DNA of 64,000 nucleotides, taken from NCBI GenBank assembly GCA_038150465.1, contig JAYOTP010000004.1, positions 43,769 through 107,768 of the forward strand, in the 5' to 3' direction. A program made the translations under genes and the position numbers. Origin of the DNA: RFXV01 sp038150465. Its GTDB lineage: Bacteria; Bacteroidota; Bacteroidia; Flavobacteriales; Schleiferiaceae. The notes beneath the pieces are model-generated. The model was not told where the DNA came from, ran no database searches, and worked only from the letters and a program-made list of their open reading frames with translations. This document shows, piece by piece, positions 26,723-36,326 of this stretch (its first letter is position 1; every line of letters starts with the position of its first letter).

Positions 26723-26804
26723 GTCGATCGGAATGGAGAATGCCCCCTAAGGCCAGAAAGGCCAGAGAATGGAACTCGGTGAATGGACAAAAAGCTCAGG
26801 CTTT

Positions 26805-28217
26805 TCATTGGATGGAATTTGTACATACGCTGCCTTCTCGTTCGATATCGGTTTCCTGCATGGCCTTGTACCCGCCCAGCACATTGTTGAAATCGCTCAC
26901 ACCCGCCGCGCTCAGTATGGAGGCCGCGATCATGGAACGGTATCCTGCGGCGCAATGCAGATAAAATGGACGGTCTTTTGGGAGTTCATTCATGCGCTGT
27001 TCCAATTCACTCAGCGGCACATTGACCGCATCTTGCATATGCTCAGAGGTGTATTCCCCGTTCTTGCGTACATCCACAACCAGGGTCTTTCCTTCTCTAT
27101 CGGATCGGGCGAGTTCCTCTGCCTGCACTGAACGGATCTTTTGGCAGGGAAGCCCCGCCTGCATCCAGGAGGCCATGCCTCCTTCCAGAAAACCGAGAAT
27201 GTGATCGAAGCCAACACGGGCCAATCGGGTGATGGCTTCTTTTTCCCGTCCCTGTGGAGCGATCAGGACAATGGATCGGTGGACATCCCGAATGAGTTCT
27301 CCAACCCAGGGGGCGAAGCTGCCGTCCAAGCCAATGAACAAGCTGCCCGGAATGTGCCCGTCTCCAAATTCATCCGAACTCCGGACATCCAGAAGGAGTG
27401 CATCTCCATGGGTCATCAGCTGCTGGATGTCTTGGGTTCCCATGGGCCGGTAGGCCGCGGCCATGACTTTTTCCAGCGCCTGGGAGCCTTCTTTGTTCAG
27501 ACGGACATTTTCGGGAAAGTAGGCCGGAGGCGGAAGCAGCCCTGAGGTCACTTCTTCGATGAATTCGGCCTTGCTCATATCCGCCCGTAGTGCATAGTTC
27601 ACTTTCCTTTGGTTGCCCAGAGTGTCCACGGTCACATTCATCATGTTCTTTCCGCAGGCGGACCCGGCGCCATGGGCAGGGTAGAGGATGAGTTCATCGG
27701 GCAGGGGCATGATCTTGTTTCGCAAACTGTCATAGGACATGCCCGCCAGGTCCTCCATGCTCAGTCCGTCCATCTTTTGTGCCAGGTCTGGGCGTCCGAC
27801 ATCACCCAGAAAAAGGGTATCGCCGGTGAAAAGCGCATGCGGTTTTTCTTCTGGATCGAGGAGCAGGTAGCAACTGCTTTCCAGGGTATGCCCCGGTGTA
27901 TGCAGCAACTGAACCGTCCAGTCGCCGATGGTAAAGCGCTCGCCGTCGCTGGCTATGTGCACTGGGAACTGAGTTTGTGCCCCGGGTCCAAAGACCACTT
28001 CTGCTCCGGTCTTGTTCGAAATATCCAGATGGCCACTGACAAAATCTGCATGGAAATGGGTTTCGAACACATACTTCAACTCGGCTTCATCCTCTTTCAG
28101 AAGAGCAGCATAGGTTTCCACTTCCCGAAGGGGATCGATCAAAGCGGCTTCCCCTTTGTGGCTCAGATAATATGCACCCTGAGCAAGGCATTTGGTGTAG
28201 AGTTGTTCTATTCTCAT
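26805..28217 (-). CDS. Persulfide dioxygenase-rhodanese fusion (CstB-like)
   Basis: A 470-residue three-part protein. Residues 1-235 are a metallo-beta-lactamase-fold persulfide dioxygenase with the iron-site motif THFHADFVSGH and the later GHTLESSCYLL and FTGDTLFLGDVGRPDL. A first rhodanese domain (about 255-355) lacks the active cysteine: the loop reads APQGREKEA. The second rhodanese domain (about 370-460) is active-looking, with Cys422 in LHCAAGYRS. This is the layout of CstB, which converts persulfides and sulfite to thiosulfate during sulfide detoxification. The gene sits between a TauE exporter and YeeE-type transporters. The last bases form a weak hairpin with its stop codon. Confidence 0.9.
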   Translation of the reverse strand: MRIEQLYTKCLAQGAYYLSHKGEAALIDPLREVETYAALLKEDEAELKYVFETHFHADFVSGHLDISNKTGAEVVFGPGAQTQFPVHIASDGERFTIGDWTVQLLHTPGHTLESSCYLLLDPEEKPHALFTGDTLFLGDVGRPDLAQKMDGLSMEDLAGMSYDSLRNKIMPLPDELILYPAHGAGSACGKNMMNVTVDTLGNQRKVNYALRADMSKAEFIEEVTSGLLPPPAYFPENVRLNKEGSQALEKVMAAAYRPMGTQDIQQLMTHGDALLLDVRSSDEFGDGHIPGSLFIGLDGSFAPWVGELIRDVHRSIVLIAPQGREKEAITRLARVGFDHILGFLEGGMASWMQAGLPCQKIRSVQAEELARSDREGKTLVVDVRKNGEYTSEHMQDAVNVPLSELEQRMNELPKDRPFYLHCAAGYRSMIAASILSAAGVSDFNNVLGGYKAMQETDIEREGSVCTNSIQ

Positions 28218-28233
28218 CCGTTCGAATAATGAT

Positions 28234-29016
28234 TCAGGCCGAAGCGAATTCCATCCAAAAAATAAAGATCGCCATGATCAGGATGAATATTCCCATTCCG
28301 GTTTTCAATTTTTTTCCTTCTACAAATCGGCTGACAAAAGATCCCATAACGATGCCCAATATGGTCAATGCGGAAAAGGAAAAGAGGAATCCCCAATCGA
28401 TGGGCAGGGTGCGGGCATCGCTCAAACCAAATCCAATGAGTGATTTGATCGCAATGATGACCAGTGTGGTGCCCACAGCATTCTTCATTTTCATTCCCGT
28501 AGAGGCGATCAGTGCGGGAATGATCAAAAAACCGCCTCCGGCGCCCACCAGTCCGGTAAGCAGACCGACCAAGAGTCCCTGAGTCATCAGGAGTAGGGGT
28601 CGGAAGGGCTGCACCTGCTCATGCTCTATTCTTCCTTTGATCATTTGGTAGGCAGCCAGCAACATCAGCAGGGCGAAAAGGCCGAAGATGCCCATCCGTC
28701 TGCTCAATGCCCAGTCGCCGGTTTGAAAGAGAATGTCTGGCAGAGCAGGCAATAGAAAATTCCGCGCGGCAAAAACGCCCAAAAGGGAGGGAAGGCCAAA
28801 GAATAAGGCCGCCCGCCACTGAATGCGCTTTCTGTGGCTCAGGCTCCCTGCAACCGCTCCAATGCCCACGATGAAGAGGGAATAGGCGGTCGCCATCTTT
28901 TCATCCTGCCCAAAGAGATAGGCCAGAACAGGTACAGCCAGTACCGAGCCACCCGCTCCAATGAGCCCGAGGGATACCCCGATAAGGGCCGCCATGATGT
29001 AGCCGATCCATTCCAT
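28234..29016 (-). CDS. TauE/SafE-family sulfite/organosulfur exporter
   Basis: A 260-residue membrane protein with about eight helices in two repeats. Each repeat opens with the TauE signature: LIGVSLGLIGAGGSVLAVPVL in the first and LTGLVGAGGGFLIIPALI in the second. Family members export sulfite, sulfoacetate or related anions. It is the first gene of the sulfur cluster, 16 bases upstream of the CstB-like gene, and would remove sulfite formed by persulfide oxidation. The 92 bases before it, up to mnmE, show no gene. Confidence 0.88.
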   Translation of the reverse strand: MEWIGYIMAALIGVSLGLIGAGGSVLAVPVLAYLFGQDEKMATAYSLFIVGIGAVAGSLSHRKRIQWRAALFFGLPSLLGVFAARNFLLPALPDILFQTGDWALSRRMGIFGLFALLMLLAAYQMIKGRIEHEQVQPFRPLLLMTQGLLVGLLTGLVGAGGGFLIIPALIASTGMKMKNAVGTTLVIIAIKSLIGFGLSDARTLPIDWGFLFSFSALTILGIVMGSFVSRFVEGKKLKTGMGIFILIMAIFIFWMEFASA

Positions 29017-29108
29017 TTCAGTCGGTGTGCAATTTGGGGGTTCAATGGCGAAAATACGGCCGGGAACGCCTTCTCAAATTAGGAATAGGAACGTCCCTGA
29101 TCGCACGC

Positions 29109-30497
29109 TCACTTACCGATACAAAAACGCGAAAAGATGGAGCCCAGCAGTTCGTCCGAAGCGATTTCACCGGTGATGTTGCCCAGGTGTTCCAGCGCCC
29201 GTCGCATATCCTGAGCGATGAGCTCTCCGCTCAACCGGTCGTCCAGGCCGACCCGAACGGCTGAAAGCGCTTCCAGACTGCTTTGAAGTTCGCCGTGGTG
29301 TCGCGCATTGGCCACCAGGCTGTGTTCATTGACCGAAAAATGGGCGCTGCAGGCGCTGCTAATGGCCGACTTCAGTTCAGTGAGCCCATTTTGCATTTTG
29401 GCTGAGATCGAAAGGCATTCCCACTTTTCGAAGATCTTCCGGGCTTGCTGTTCAGGGTGGGCATCTGCCTTGTTGAGAACGACGCGAACGATCTTGTCCG
29501 GAGCTATTTCATTGAGCTCTTTCAGACTTTGCTGATGTACATCCTCTGTGGCTCCAAGGTCAATGAGAAACAGGATCAGAGCGGCCTGTTCCATCTTTTG
29601 ATAGGTGCGATCGATCCCCATCTTTTCGATCTGGTCATCTGTGGACCGGATCCCGGCTGTATCGATCAACCGAAATTTCAGACCATCGACCAGGAGCACA
29701 TCCTCTATGCTGTCTCTTGTGGTTCCCGGCACCTGGCTGACCAGGGCCTTTTCTTCTTGGAGCAGGGCATTGAGCAAGGTGGATTTCCCTGCATTCGGGG
29801 CGCCTGCGATGCAGACGGGTATTCCATCTTTGATGGCCTGTCCGGTGGAAAAAGAACTGGAAAGGCGCTCCACCTCGGTTTCAATGCGCAAAAGCAGTGT
29901 CCTTAACTGACTTCTGTCGGCAAATTCCACATCTTCTTCGGAGAAATCGAGTTCAAGTTCGATCAGTGCGGCAAAGTCGATGAAGTTCTGACGGAGTTCT
30001 TTCAATTGTTTGGCGAAGCCTCCGCGCAGCTGCTGCAGTGCCACCCGGTGGGCTGCTTCAGATTCGGAGGCGATCAGGTCGGCGACGGCCTCAGCCTGTG
30101 AGAGATCCATTTTGCCGTTGAGAAATGCCCTTTGGGTGAATTCCCCAGCACGGGCCATCCGAAAGCCATGGCGCATCAGGAGATCCAGTATCTGCTGAAC
30201 GATGTAACCGGATGCGTGGCAACTGATCTCGAAGCTGTCTTCACCCGTGAAAGAATGTGGGGCGATAAAAGTGGTCAGAAGTACTTCATCAATGCTGCTG
30301 CCTTCTTCTCCAATGGATCCGAAATAGGCTCTGTGTCCTTGCCAATCGATCTGTTTCCGGGCATTGGAAGTCGAAAAAATGGCATTTAAGGGAAGCAGAC
30401 AACCCGCTCCGCTCGCCCGAATGATCGCAAGTGCACCTGAGCCGACAGATGTGCTCAGGGCGCAGACCTTATCGTCCATTTGAGGCAAGGGGTCCAT
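29109..30497 (-). CDS. mnmE: tRNA uridine-5-carboxymethylaminomethyl modification GTPase MnmE
   Basis: A 462-residue protein that, with MnmG, modifies the wobble uridine of several tRNAs. It has the folate-binding N-terminal domain (ALAIIRASGAG), a helical domain, and an inserted G domain with G1 GAPNAGKST (about residue 227), G3 DTAGIRST and G4 NKAD. The C-terminus ends CIGK, the invariant MnmE motif with the catalytic cysteine. The start may be ATG 30497 or ATG 30479; the second opens closer to the family's usual N-terminus. No mnmG is in this window. Confidence 0.95.
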   Translation of the reverse strand: MDPLPQMDDKVCALSTSVGSGALAIIRASGAGCLLPLNAIFSTSNARKQIDWQGHRAYFGSIGEEGSSIDEVLLTTFIAPHSFTGEDSFEISCHASGYIVQQILDLLMRHGFRMARAGEFTQRAFLNGKMDLSQAEAVADLIASESEAAHRVALQQLRGGFAKQLKELRQNFIDFAALIELELDFSEEDVEFADRSQLRTLLLRIETEVERLSSSFSTGQAIKDGIPVCIAGAPNAGKSTLLNALLQEEKALVSQVPGTTRDSIEDVLLVDGLKFRLIDTAGIRSTDDQIEKMGIDRTYQKMEQAALILFLIDLGATEDVHQQSLKELNEIAPDKIVRVVLNKADAHPEQQARKIFEKWECLSISAKMQNGLTELKSAISSACSAHFSVNEHSLVANARHHGELQSSLEALSAVRVGLDDRLSGELIAQDMRRALEHLGNITGEIASDELLGSIFSRFCIGK

Positions 30498-30525
30498 ACG
30501 GCAAAGGAATGCCCTTCGCGTGAAT

Positions 30526-30924
30526 CTAGGAAACGGCTTTCCAACCGATCTTTTGGAACAATTCGCTGAGATATTTCATGGACATCGGTTTCAGCACATA
30601 ATCCAGCACCTGTTCAATGGATCGACTGAGTTTGATGTCTTCCGCATTCGGCGATGAACTGACGATCACCACCTTGAGGCTCTGAAGCAAGGGGTACTTC
30701 TTCAACTCTTCCAGAAATTCCCACCCGTTCATCACGGGCATGTTCAGGTCGAGCAGAACCAAGGAGTCGTCTGGAGAGGACGTTACTCCCTTTAAATGGT
30801 CGATCGCCTCTTTCCCGTTGCGGAAGGAAGAGATGATGTAATCCACTAGCTGGCAACTCTCTATCATCTTTCGGGCAACAGCTTGAAAGACAGGATCGTC
30901 ATCTACCAAGAGGATCTTTTTCAT
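30526..30924 (-). CDS. Single-domain response regulator (receiver protein)
   Basis: A 132-residue CheY-like receiver with no output domain. It opens KKILLVDDDPVFQ, has the phosphate-accepting Asp in LVLLDLNMPVMNG (about residue 64), Ser in VIVSSSPN and Lys in DYVLKPMS, the complete set of active residues. It probably passes phosphate from an unlinked hybrid kinase to another target, a common role of stand-alone receivers in Bacteroidota. No kinase is adjacent. I chose the ATG at 30924 because it begins at the first strand; the extension to 30975 has no receiver sequence. Confidence 0.9.
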   Translation of the reverse strand: MKKILLVDDDPVFQAVARKMIESCQLVDYIISSFRNGKEAIDHLKGVTSSPDDSLVLLDLNMPVMNGWEFLEELKKYPLLQSLKVVIVSSSPNAEDIKLSRSIEQVLDYVLKPMSMKYLSELFQKIGWKAVS

Positions 30925-31033
30925 TTCTGGATTTAACAAAAAGGGAACTGAAGGTATAATTTTTTCATCATCCATGACCTTCTGTAAGAACAGGCAGGTT
31001 CAAAACAGACTATGAGAAAATCAATTTCGCCCT

Positions 31034-31981
31034 TTATATCTGAAGGAAAGGGTATTTCTTTAGAAGCTCCTTCTTGCGTTCAGCTGTTTTTTGCTGCAGC
31101 TGGATCGCTTCTTCCGATCGCGGACTCAGAATGCGGTGGTCGGTCAGTTTTAGATAGGCGCGGGCATCGGCAATACAGACCTTCAATTCCTCTGAGCAAT
31201 GACTTTCCACGAATTCAGAAAAGATCGCCTCAATGCTCTGTTGGCTGGGATGCAGCATATCCTCGGCATAGAAGCGATGGTCCCGCCAAACATCGATCAG
31301 CCATTCGTAGGAGGGGAAATAGCGGATGCGTTCGTGCACTTCACAGAGCAAATGGCACAACTCGATCAGTCGTGCTTTGCTGCGGTTGTTTTCCACCAGG
31401 CCGTCCCGAATGTGCCGTATGGGTGAAACGCTCAGGAGCACTTCCCGATCTTCATCCTGTTCGATGAATCCAAGTATGCGTTGGCTGATTCGCTTGTATA
31501 GCTCTTTTGGATCTGCCAGTTTTCTTGTGAAATTCTGCGCGGGGAGTTTGTGGCAATTGGCCACTTCCCGCTGGTCTTTTTGAAAAAAGAAAGAGGTGCC
31601 AAAGGTCAAAATGAGCATACGCGCATTGGAAAATGCCTGGCGACCGATGGTCAACTGACGGCCGAGTGTTTCTTCAAAGGCAGACCGATCCGGATGGCTC
31701 AGCGAACCGTGGCAATCGAAGTGCCGCCAGAGATCCAGGTGTTCAAACACATCTTGTGGCAGAGGATCCCCGCTCAAATAGCCCAGCTGCCGTTCGATAC
31801 TGAAGGCATCGAAGGTGATCCCAAAAGGATTGATCGATACAGGCATGCCCAGCCGTTCCATCTGCCGTCCGAAGGCATCGGCAAAACATGACCCCATACT
31901 CAGTATGGACTGACCGGCCTGCAGCGGCCTTGGGTGTGCTGGAGTTTGAAAGGGAAGGTGAAATGAGATCTCTGAAGCCAT
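31034..31981 (-). CDS. GSCFA-domain protein
   Basis: A 315-residue protein named for its motif SMGSCFADAFG near residue 30, in the place of the catalytic block of SGNH/GDSL-like hydrolases. Further blocks are INPFGITFDAFSIERQL, ILTFGTSFFF and LLSVSPIRHIRDG. The family is typical of Bacteroidota and is suspected to act on carbohydrate esters, but no reaction is firmly known to me. It lacks a signal peptide. It follows the thioredoxin-like gene by five bases and is probably the end of the operon with that gene and the POT transporter. Confidence 0.85.
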   Translation of the reverse strand: MASEISFHLPFQTPAHPRPLQAGQSILSMGSCFADAFGRQMERLGMPVSINPFGITFDAFSIERQLGYLSGDPLPQDVFEHLDLWRHFDCHGSLSHPDRSAFEETLGRQLTIGRQAFSNARMLILTFGTSFFFQKDQREVANCHKLPAQNFTRKLADPKELYKRISQRILGFIEQDEDREVLLSVSPIRHIRDGLVENNRSKARLIELCHLLCEVHERIRYFPSYEWLIDVWRDHRFYAEDMLHPSQQSIEAIFSEFVESHCSEELKVCIADARAYLKLTDHRILSPRSEEAIQLQQKTAERKKELLKKYPFLQI

Positions 31982-31986
31982 GGACT

Positions 31987-32526
31987 TCAGAAGCTGCCCT
32001 TGAAGTTGGCGCGGAATGCCTGATATTCCTGATCGGCGTAAGCTTCTTCTGCGATGAAGTGCAGGATGGGCTCCATCTCAGCCGCTTGAATATAGCCCTG
32101 AACCGGGGTGATGATCTCCATGCGCTCATTGAGGTAGACCACAGTAGGGTAGGCGATCCGACCGTTCACAGAGGCCATGGCCCGCGTTAATTGATGGGTG
32201 CCGTTTCTGGACCGACTGCGCTTTGGGTCGTAGTCCGGATTGATGAATATCTGTTCTGACAGTTTTACGCTGTCTTTGCCCTCCGCATTGAATTTGATCG
32301 GGTAGAAGTGCTCGTTGATGTACTGAGCAATGACCGGGTCTCCAAATGTCCGCTTGTTCATCATACGGCAGGGACCGCACCACACCGTGTAGAAATCCAC
32401 CAGGAAAGGGCGGGGCTCTTTTTCATTGAGCGCAATGGCCTTTTCGAACTTGAGCCACTGGACTTCCTGCCCGGCAACGAAAAAAGGGAGGGTTAGAAAA
32501 ACGAAAAACAGCAGGTGTTGCCTCAT
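31987..32526 (-). CDS. Exported thioredoxin-like protein
   Basis: A 179-residue protein with a signal peptide (LFFVFLTLPFFVAGQ) and a thioredoxin fold carrying CGPC in DFYTVWCGPCRMMNKRTF (about residue 50), then VNGRIAYPTVVYLNERME with the cis-proline loop. The class (thioredoxin_7/DUF255-like) acts in the periplasm on disulfides of exported or cytochrome proteins. The start ATG overlaps the stop of the POT transporter gene (ATGA), so the two are coupled. Confidence 0.85.
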   Translation of the reverse strand: MRQHLLFFVFLTLPFFVAGQEVQWLKFEKAIALNEKEPRPFLVDFYTVWCGPCRMMNKRTFGDPVIAQYINEHFYPIKFNAEGKDSVKLSEQIFINPDYDPKRSRSRNGTHQLTRAMASVNGRIAYPTVVYLNERMEIITPVQGYIQAAEMEPILHFIAEEAYADQEYQAFRANFKGSF

Positions 32527-34007
32527 TCCACTCCGTGCATGAGTTTTTTCAGAGGCTTGTTCAACAGGGCGATCAGTATGGCAATGGCGATCAGAACGAA
32601 TCCGATCATCTTGAAGGTTTCTGTATACGACTCCAACCCTGCCATGGCACTGGCTGCTTCACCGCCTCCGCCGTGTCCGCCCGTCAGGGAAGCGATCTTA
32701 CCACCTACGTAATTAGCGATGGCGAAGCTCAGGAACCATGCGCCCATGGCCGTTCCTGCAATGTTCTGTGGCGATAGCTTGGTCACCATGGACAGCCCGA
32801 TCGGCGAGAGGAAAAGTTCGCCAGTGGTGTGCAGCAGGTAGAGGAATACCAGTGTGAGAAGTGGTACCTGTGCAGCTTCATTGACGAATTGCAGCCCGAC
32901 CAGAGTGATCAGGAAACCGAGTCCAAGCTGAAGGATGCCCAGAGAGAATTTCATCGGGATGCTCGGGTTCTTGCCTTTTTGAGAGAGCTTCACCCACATC
33001 ACTGAGAAGATGCTTCCAAAGACGATGATGAAGAATGGATTGAAGAACTGCGTCATGGAGGCCGGCATGGTCCATCCCAGGATCTCTCGGTTGACATTCC
33101 TGTCAGCAAATAGGGTAAGGGAAGTTCCCGCCTGTTCAAAGCAGGCCCAGAAGGTGATGTTGATGACCATGAAGATGATCAGGGCGATCATTCGGTCTTT
33201 CCAGATCTTGACCTGATTCTCTCTGTCTGCCTTTGCTCCTGCCTGTACCATCGATACGCCGATGTAGATGAACAGACCGAGAAGGATGTAGTCCAGCCAA
33301 CTGTTCTGTGTGATCAGGAAATAACAAACCGGAATGAGGAACAATGAGCCCAGAGTGATGGCCGTGGCCACATTGATCGGTCCGATCAGACTCTTTTTGC
33401 CCGCCTCTGTGATCTCCAGACCGTCGGCCGCTGCGTAGTTGTTCCGGCCCGCATAAAAGATCAGGAAGCCCAGCAGCATTCCGATGCCTGCCAGACCAAA
33501 ACCATACTCGAATCCGTACACTTCGCCCACATAAGCCACGATGGTCGTTGCCATCAGTGCCCCCACATTGATACCGATGTAGAATATGGTGAAACCGGAA
33601 TCTCTTCTGGGGTCGCCGTCCTCATAGAGTTTTCCCACAATGGTGCTGATGTTCGCCTTGAAGTAGCCATTGCCTACGATGAGTGCACCCATTCCGATCA
33701 AAAGGGCGTGTTCGGTACCCAGGAGAATGGTGAATTCACCGATGGCCATCAGGATCGCCCCAAGGATCACAGCGAATCGGTAACCGAGGTATTGGTCGGC
33801 CATTCTTCCACCGAGGATCGGAGCGGCGTAGACCAGGCCAGTGTAGGCTCCGTAGATCAGCGCTGCGTCCGAGTCTCCCTTCATCAGAGATTTCACCAGA
33901 TAGAGCGTGAGCAGCGTCCTCATTCCGTAGTAGCAGAATCGCTCCCACATTTCGGAGAAGAACAAGGTCATCAGACCGTTGGGGTGCTGGATCTTAGCTG
34001 TACTCAT
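32523..34007 (-). CDS. POT-family proton-coupled di-/tripeptide transporter
   Basis: A 494-residue membrane protein of the PTR2/POT group. The signature FFSEMWERFCYYGMRTLLTLYL covers helix 1, with the ExxERFxYY proton-coupling motif at the start; FTIFYIGINVGALM is the second POT signature. About fourteen helices are visible. It imports short peptides, which fits the neighbouring DPP IV-like peptidase (dipeptide release outside the cytoplasm) and the M49 dipeptidase elsewhere in the window. Confidence 0.93.
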   Translation of the reverse strand: MSTAKIQHPNGLMTLFFSEMWERFCYYGMRTLLTLYLVKSLMKGDSDAALIYGAYTGLVYAAPILGGRMADQYLGYRFAVILGAILMAIGEFTILLGTEHALLIGMGALIVGNGYFKANISTIVGKLYEDGDPRRDSGFTIFYIGINVGALMATTIVAYVGEVYGFEYGFGLAGIGMLLGFLIFYAGRNNYAAADGLEITEAGKKSLIGPINVATAITLGSLFLIPVCYFLITQNSWLDYILLGLFIYIGVSMVQAGAKADRENQVKIWKDRMIALIIFMVINITFWACFEQAGTSLTLFADRNVNREILGWTMPASMTQFFNPFFIIVFGSIFSVMWVKLSQKGKNPSIPMKFSLGILQLGLGFLITLVGLQFVNEAAQVPLLTLVFLYLLHTTGELFLSPIGLSMVTKLSPQNIAGTAMGAWFLSFAIANYVGGKIASLTGGHGGGGEAASAMAGLESYTETFKMIGFVLIAIAILIALLNKPLKKLMHGVE

Positions 34008-34043
34008 GGTGTTGGGTTTTCGTTATCGGTTCATCGAAGTAGC

Positions 34044-34051
34044 CGAAAGTA
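34044..34051 (-). promoter_or_regulatory. Candidate -7 element for the POT transporter operon
   Basis: On the minus strand TACTTTCG fits the TAnnTTTG consensus with one change, 36 bases before the ATG at 34007. No matched -33 element seen. Confidence 0.3.
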
Positions 34052-34063
34052 GCCATTTTTTCT

Positions 34064-36217
34064 TCAGAGGTTTTCGAGCAGAAAACGGGTCATCTTGCGG
34101 TAGAGGTGCATGCGCGTATTGCCTCCGCCGATGCTGTGGTTCTTGTCCGGATAGATGAACGAGTCGAAGGGGATGTCCGCCCGCACCAGGGCATCGATCA
34201 TCCGCATGGTGTTCTGAAGATGCACATTGTCGTCTGCGCTGCCGTGGATCAGCAGATAATTTCCCTTGATCTTCTCCACATGACTGATGGGCGAGTGGTC
34301 GATGTAATTCTGCTCATTGTCTTCGAGCAGACCGTTGTAGCGTTCCGTGTAGATGTTGTCGTACAGGTCCCAACGCGTTACAGGGGCAACGGCTATGGCC
34401 GTTTTGAATACATCGGCTCCCTTGCTCAAACACAGGCTGCTCATATATCCGCCGTAACTCCAGCCCCAAATGCCGATGCGCTCAGCATCCACGTAAGGCA
34501 GGGTCTTCAGATACCGCGCAAAAGCGATCTGGTCTTCTGTTTCAAGTCGTCCAAGGGTTTCGTAGGTGCATTTCTTGAAGTCCCGTCCGCGAGCGCCTGT
34601 CCCCCGGTTGTCCGCCGAGGCGATGATGTAGCCCTGGTCGGCCAAATGCTGATACCACATGAAGTTGAATCCGTTGTACTCATCCTTCACCGTTTGGGAT
34701 CCCGGCCCGCCGTAGACATAGCAGAGCACCGGATATTTCTTGGAAGGATCGAAGTCCCTCGGCTTGATCATCCATGCGCTGAGTTCTGCTTCCGAAGTGG
34801 GTGCCATGAAGAACTCGGGCCATGAAAGGTCGTATTCGTTCAGGGTGTTCTTTAGGTCGGTGTTTTGTTCCATCAGCCGAACCTTCTTCCAGGTTCGGGC
34901 CTCGTAGAGGGTGTAGGTGGAAGGCGTGCGGCTGTCCTGCTCATTTAGGATGCAGTAGGTCATCTGTGGATTGAAAGTCAGGCTGTTCCATCCTTTTTGT
35001 TTCGACAGAACCTTGCTGCGTCCCTTTCGGTCTGTGCGAACGACTTCTCTTTGGTGCGGCGCATCTTTCCCGGGGACCTGATAGTAACACCATTGTTTGT
35101 CGCGATCGTAGCCATAGAATTCGGTCACATCCCGGGCCTCAGGCGATAGGGCCTGGCAGCCTTTGCTCGTGCAGCGATAGATCCGGTTGAATCCATCTCT
35201 GTCTGAATTGATGAGGAATTGACCCTTCCCCAGGAATTCCATGATCTCTGGAAGTTCCAGGTAGGCCTCGTCCTTCGCCTCGTACAGCACCTCCTGCTTT
35301 CCGCTCTTCGGATCTATGGAGAGCAGCTGCATATGGTTCTGCTTTCGGTTGAGCAAGAGTGCGATCAGGTCTCCTTCTGGAGTCCAATAGATCCGAGGGA
35401 GGTATTCAAACGGCCATTCGATCTCTATCTCTCGTGCCCGATCCCCCAATTCGTAGATCCAGAGCGATACTTTGGAATTGACTTCGCCCACTTTGGGGTA
35501 TTTGAAGACATCCTGTTGCGGATAGCGTCCACTGCCAAAGATGTCCATGCTGAAGACCGGTACCTCGGTCTCGTCAAAACGCACATAGGCGATGTACCGC
35601 CCATCGGGAGACCATTCAAAGGCTCTGTCATAGCTGAATTCTTCCTCGTACACCCAATCCGGCGTTCCGTTGATGATCTCGTTCTCTTTGCCATCCGTTG
35701 TCACCTGAACCGTTTGGTCGGACTTCAGGTCTTTTACGTACAGATCGTTGGCATGACAGAAAGCGATCTTGTCCTGAGTAGGAGAGAAGGTGGCATTCCG
35801 GACGGCTTTGTCGAACAAGGCGCGCAGTGAGTTTTCGGCGCGCAGGAAGACAAAATTCATCGCCAGAGTGGAATGCCGATAGATGGAGCGCGTCTGAGTA
35901 GTCAACAGGATCGCGTCCTCATTTGGGCTGAAGCCAAAATCATCCACCTGATCGATGGCCTCGAATTGCGCAGGATCGAAGAGGACTTCCTGCCTGGATC
36001 CATCCTCGAAGAGGTATTGGTCAATTGTCCGTGGCCAGCTTCGTCCAAAAGCGGCATAGCTCGCGCCATTGTTCATCCCTGTGAATCCAGCCACCCCACG
36101 AGCGTAGAATCGATAGTTCCTCCAAATGTCTTCGAGTTGGACCGTCTTCTTCTGTGCCACAGAGGGTAGGGCGAAGAGCAGAAGGGAAAGAAAGGGCAGA
36201 AAGCGTGCGGTGCGCAT
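34064..36217 (-). CDS. S9 family peptidase, dipeptidyl peptidase IV-like
   Basis: A 717-residue exported serine peptidase. A signal peptide (FLPFLSLLLFALPSVAQ) is followed by a DPP IV beta-propeller (about 40-460; VYEEEFSYDRAFEWSPDG contains the double-Glu that binds the substrate amino group) and an alpha/beta-hydrolase domain. The catalytic Ser lies in GWSYGGYMSSL, Asp in HGSADDNVH and His in DKNHSIGGGNTRMHL. It removes X-Pro or X-Ala dipeptides from peptides in the periplasm. The ATG at 36217 gives the clean signal peptide. Its neighbour the POT transporter would take up the products. Confidence 0.93.
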   Translation of the reverse strand: MRTARFLPFLSLLLFALPSVAQKKTVQLEDIWRNYRFYARGVAGFTGMNNGASYAAFGRSWPRTIDQYLFEDGSRQEVLFDPAQFEAIDQVDDFGFSPNEDAILLTTQTRSIYRHSTLAMNFVFLRAENSLRALFDKAVRNATFSPTQDKIAFCHANDLYVKDLKSDQTVQVTTDGKENEIINGTPDWVYEEEFSYDRAFEWSPDGRYIAYVRFDETEVPVFSMDIFGSGRYPQQDVFKYPKVGEVNSKVSLWIYELGDRAREIEIEWPFEYLPRIYWTPEGDLIALLLNRKQNHMQLLSIDPKSGKQEVLYEAKDEAYLELPEIMEFLGKGQFLINSDRDGFNRIYRCTSKGCQALSPEARDVTEFYGYDRDKQWCYYQVPGKDAPHQREVVRTDRKGRSKVLSKQKGWNSLTFNPQMTYCILNEQDSRTPSTYTLYEARTWKKVRLMEQNTDLKNTLNEYDLSWPEFFMAPTSEAELSAWMIKPRDFDPSKKYPVLCYVYGGPGSQTVKDEYNGFNFMWYQHLADQGYIIASADNRGTGARGRDFKKCTYETLGRLETEDQIAFARYLKTLPYVDAERIGIWGWSYGGYMSSLCLSKGADVFKTAIAVAPVTRWDLYDNIYTERYNGLLEDNEQNYIDHSPISHVEKIKGNYLLIHGSADDNVHLQNTMRMIDALVRADIPFDSFIYPDKNHSIGGGNTRMHLYRKMTRFLLENL

Positions 36218-36326
36218 GGTTTGAATGCTTTTGGTGCGTAGTGCAAAGAAAAGAGGAATGCGGCGACTTCGCCCATCTGCGAATGCAGCGCCATGCAATG
36301 AAAAGACAATAAAATGTATATACCCT

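Noticed and set aside
26789..26805. Possible weak terminator AAAAGC / GCTTTT at the end of the CstB-like gene
   Set aside because: A six-base AT-rich stem that overlaps the stop codon; too weak to call.
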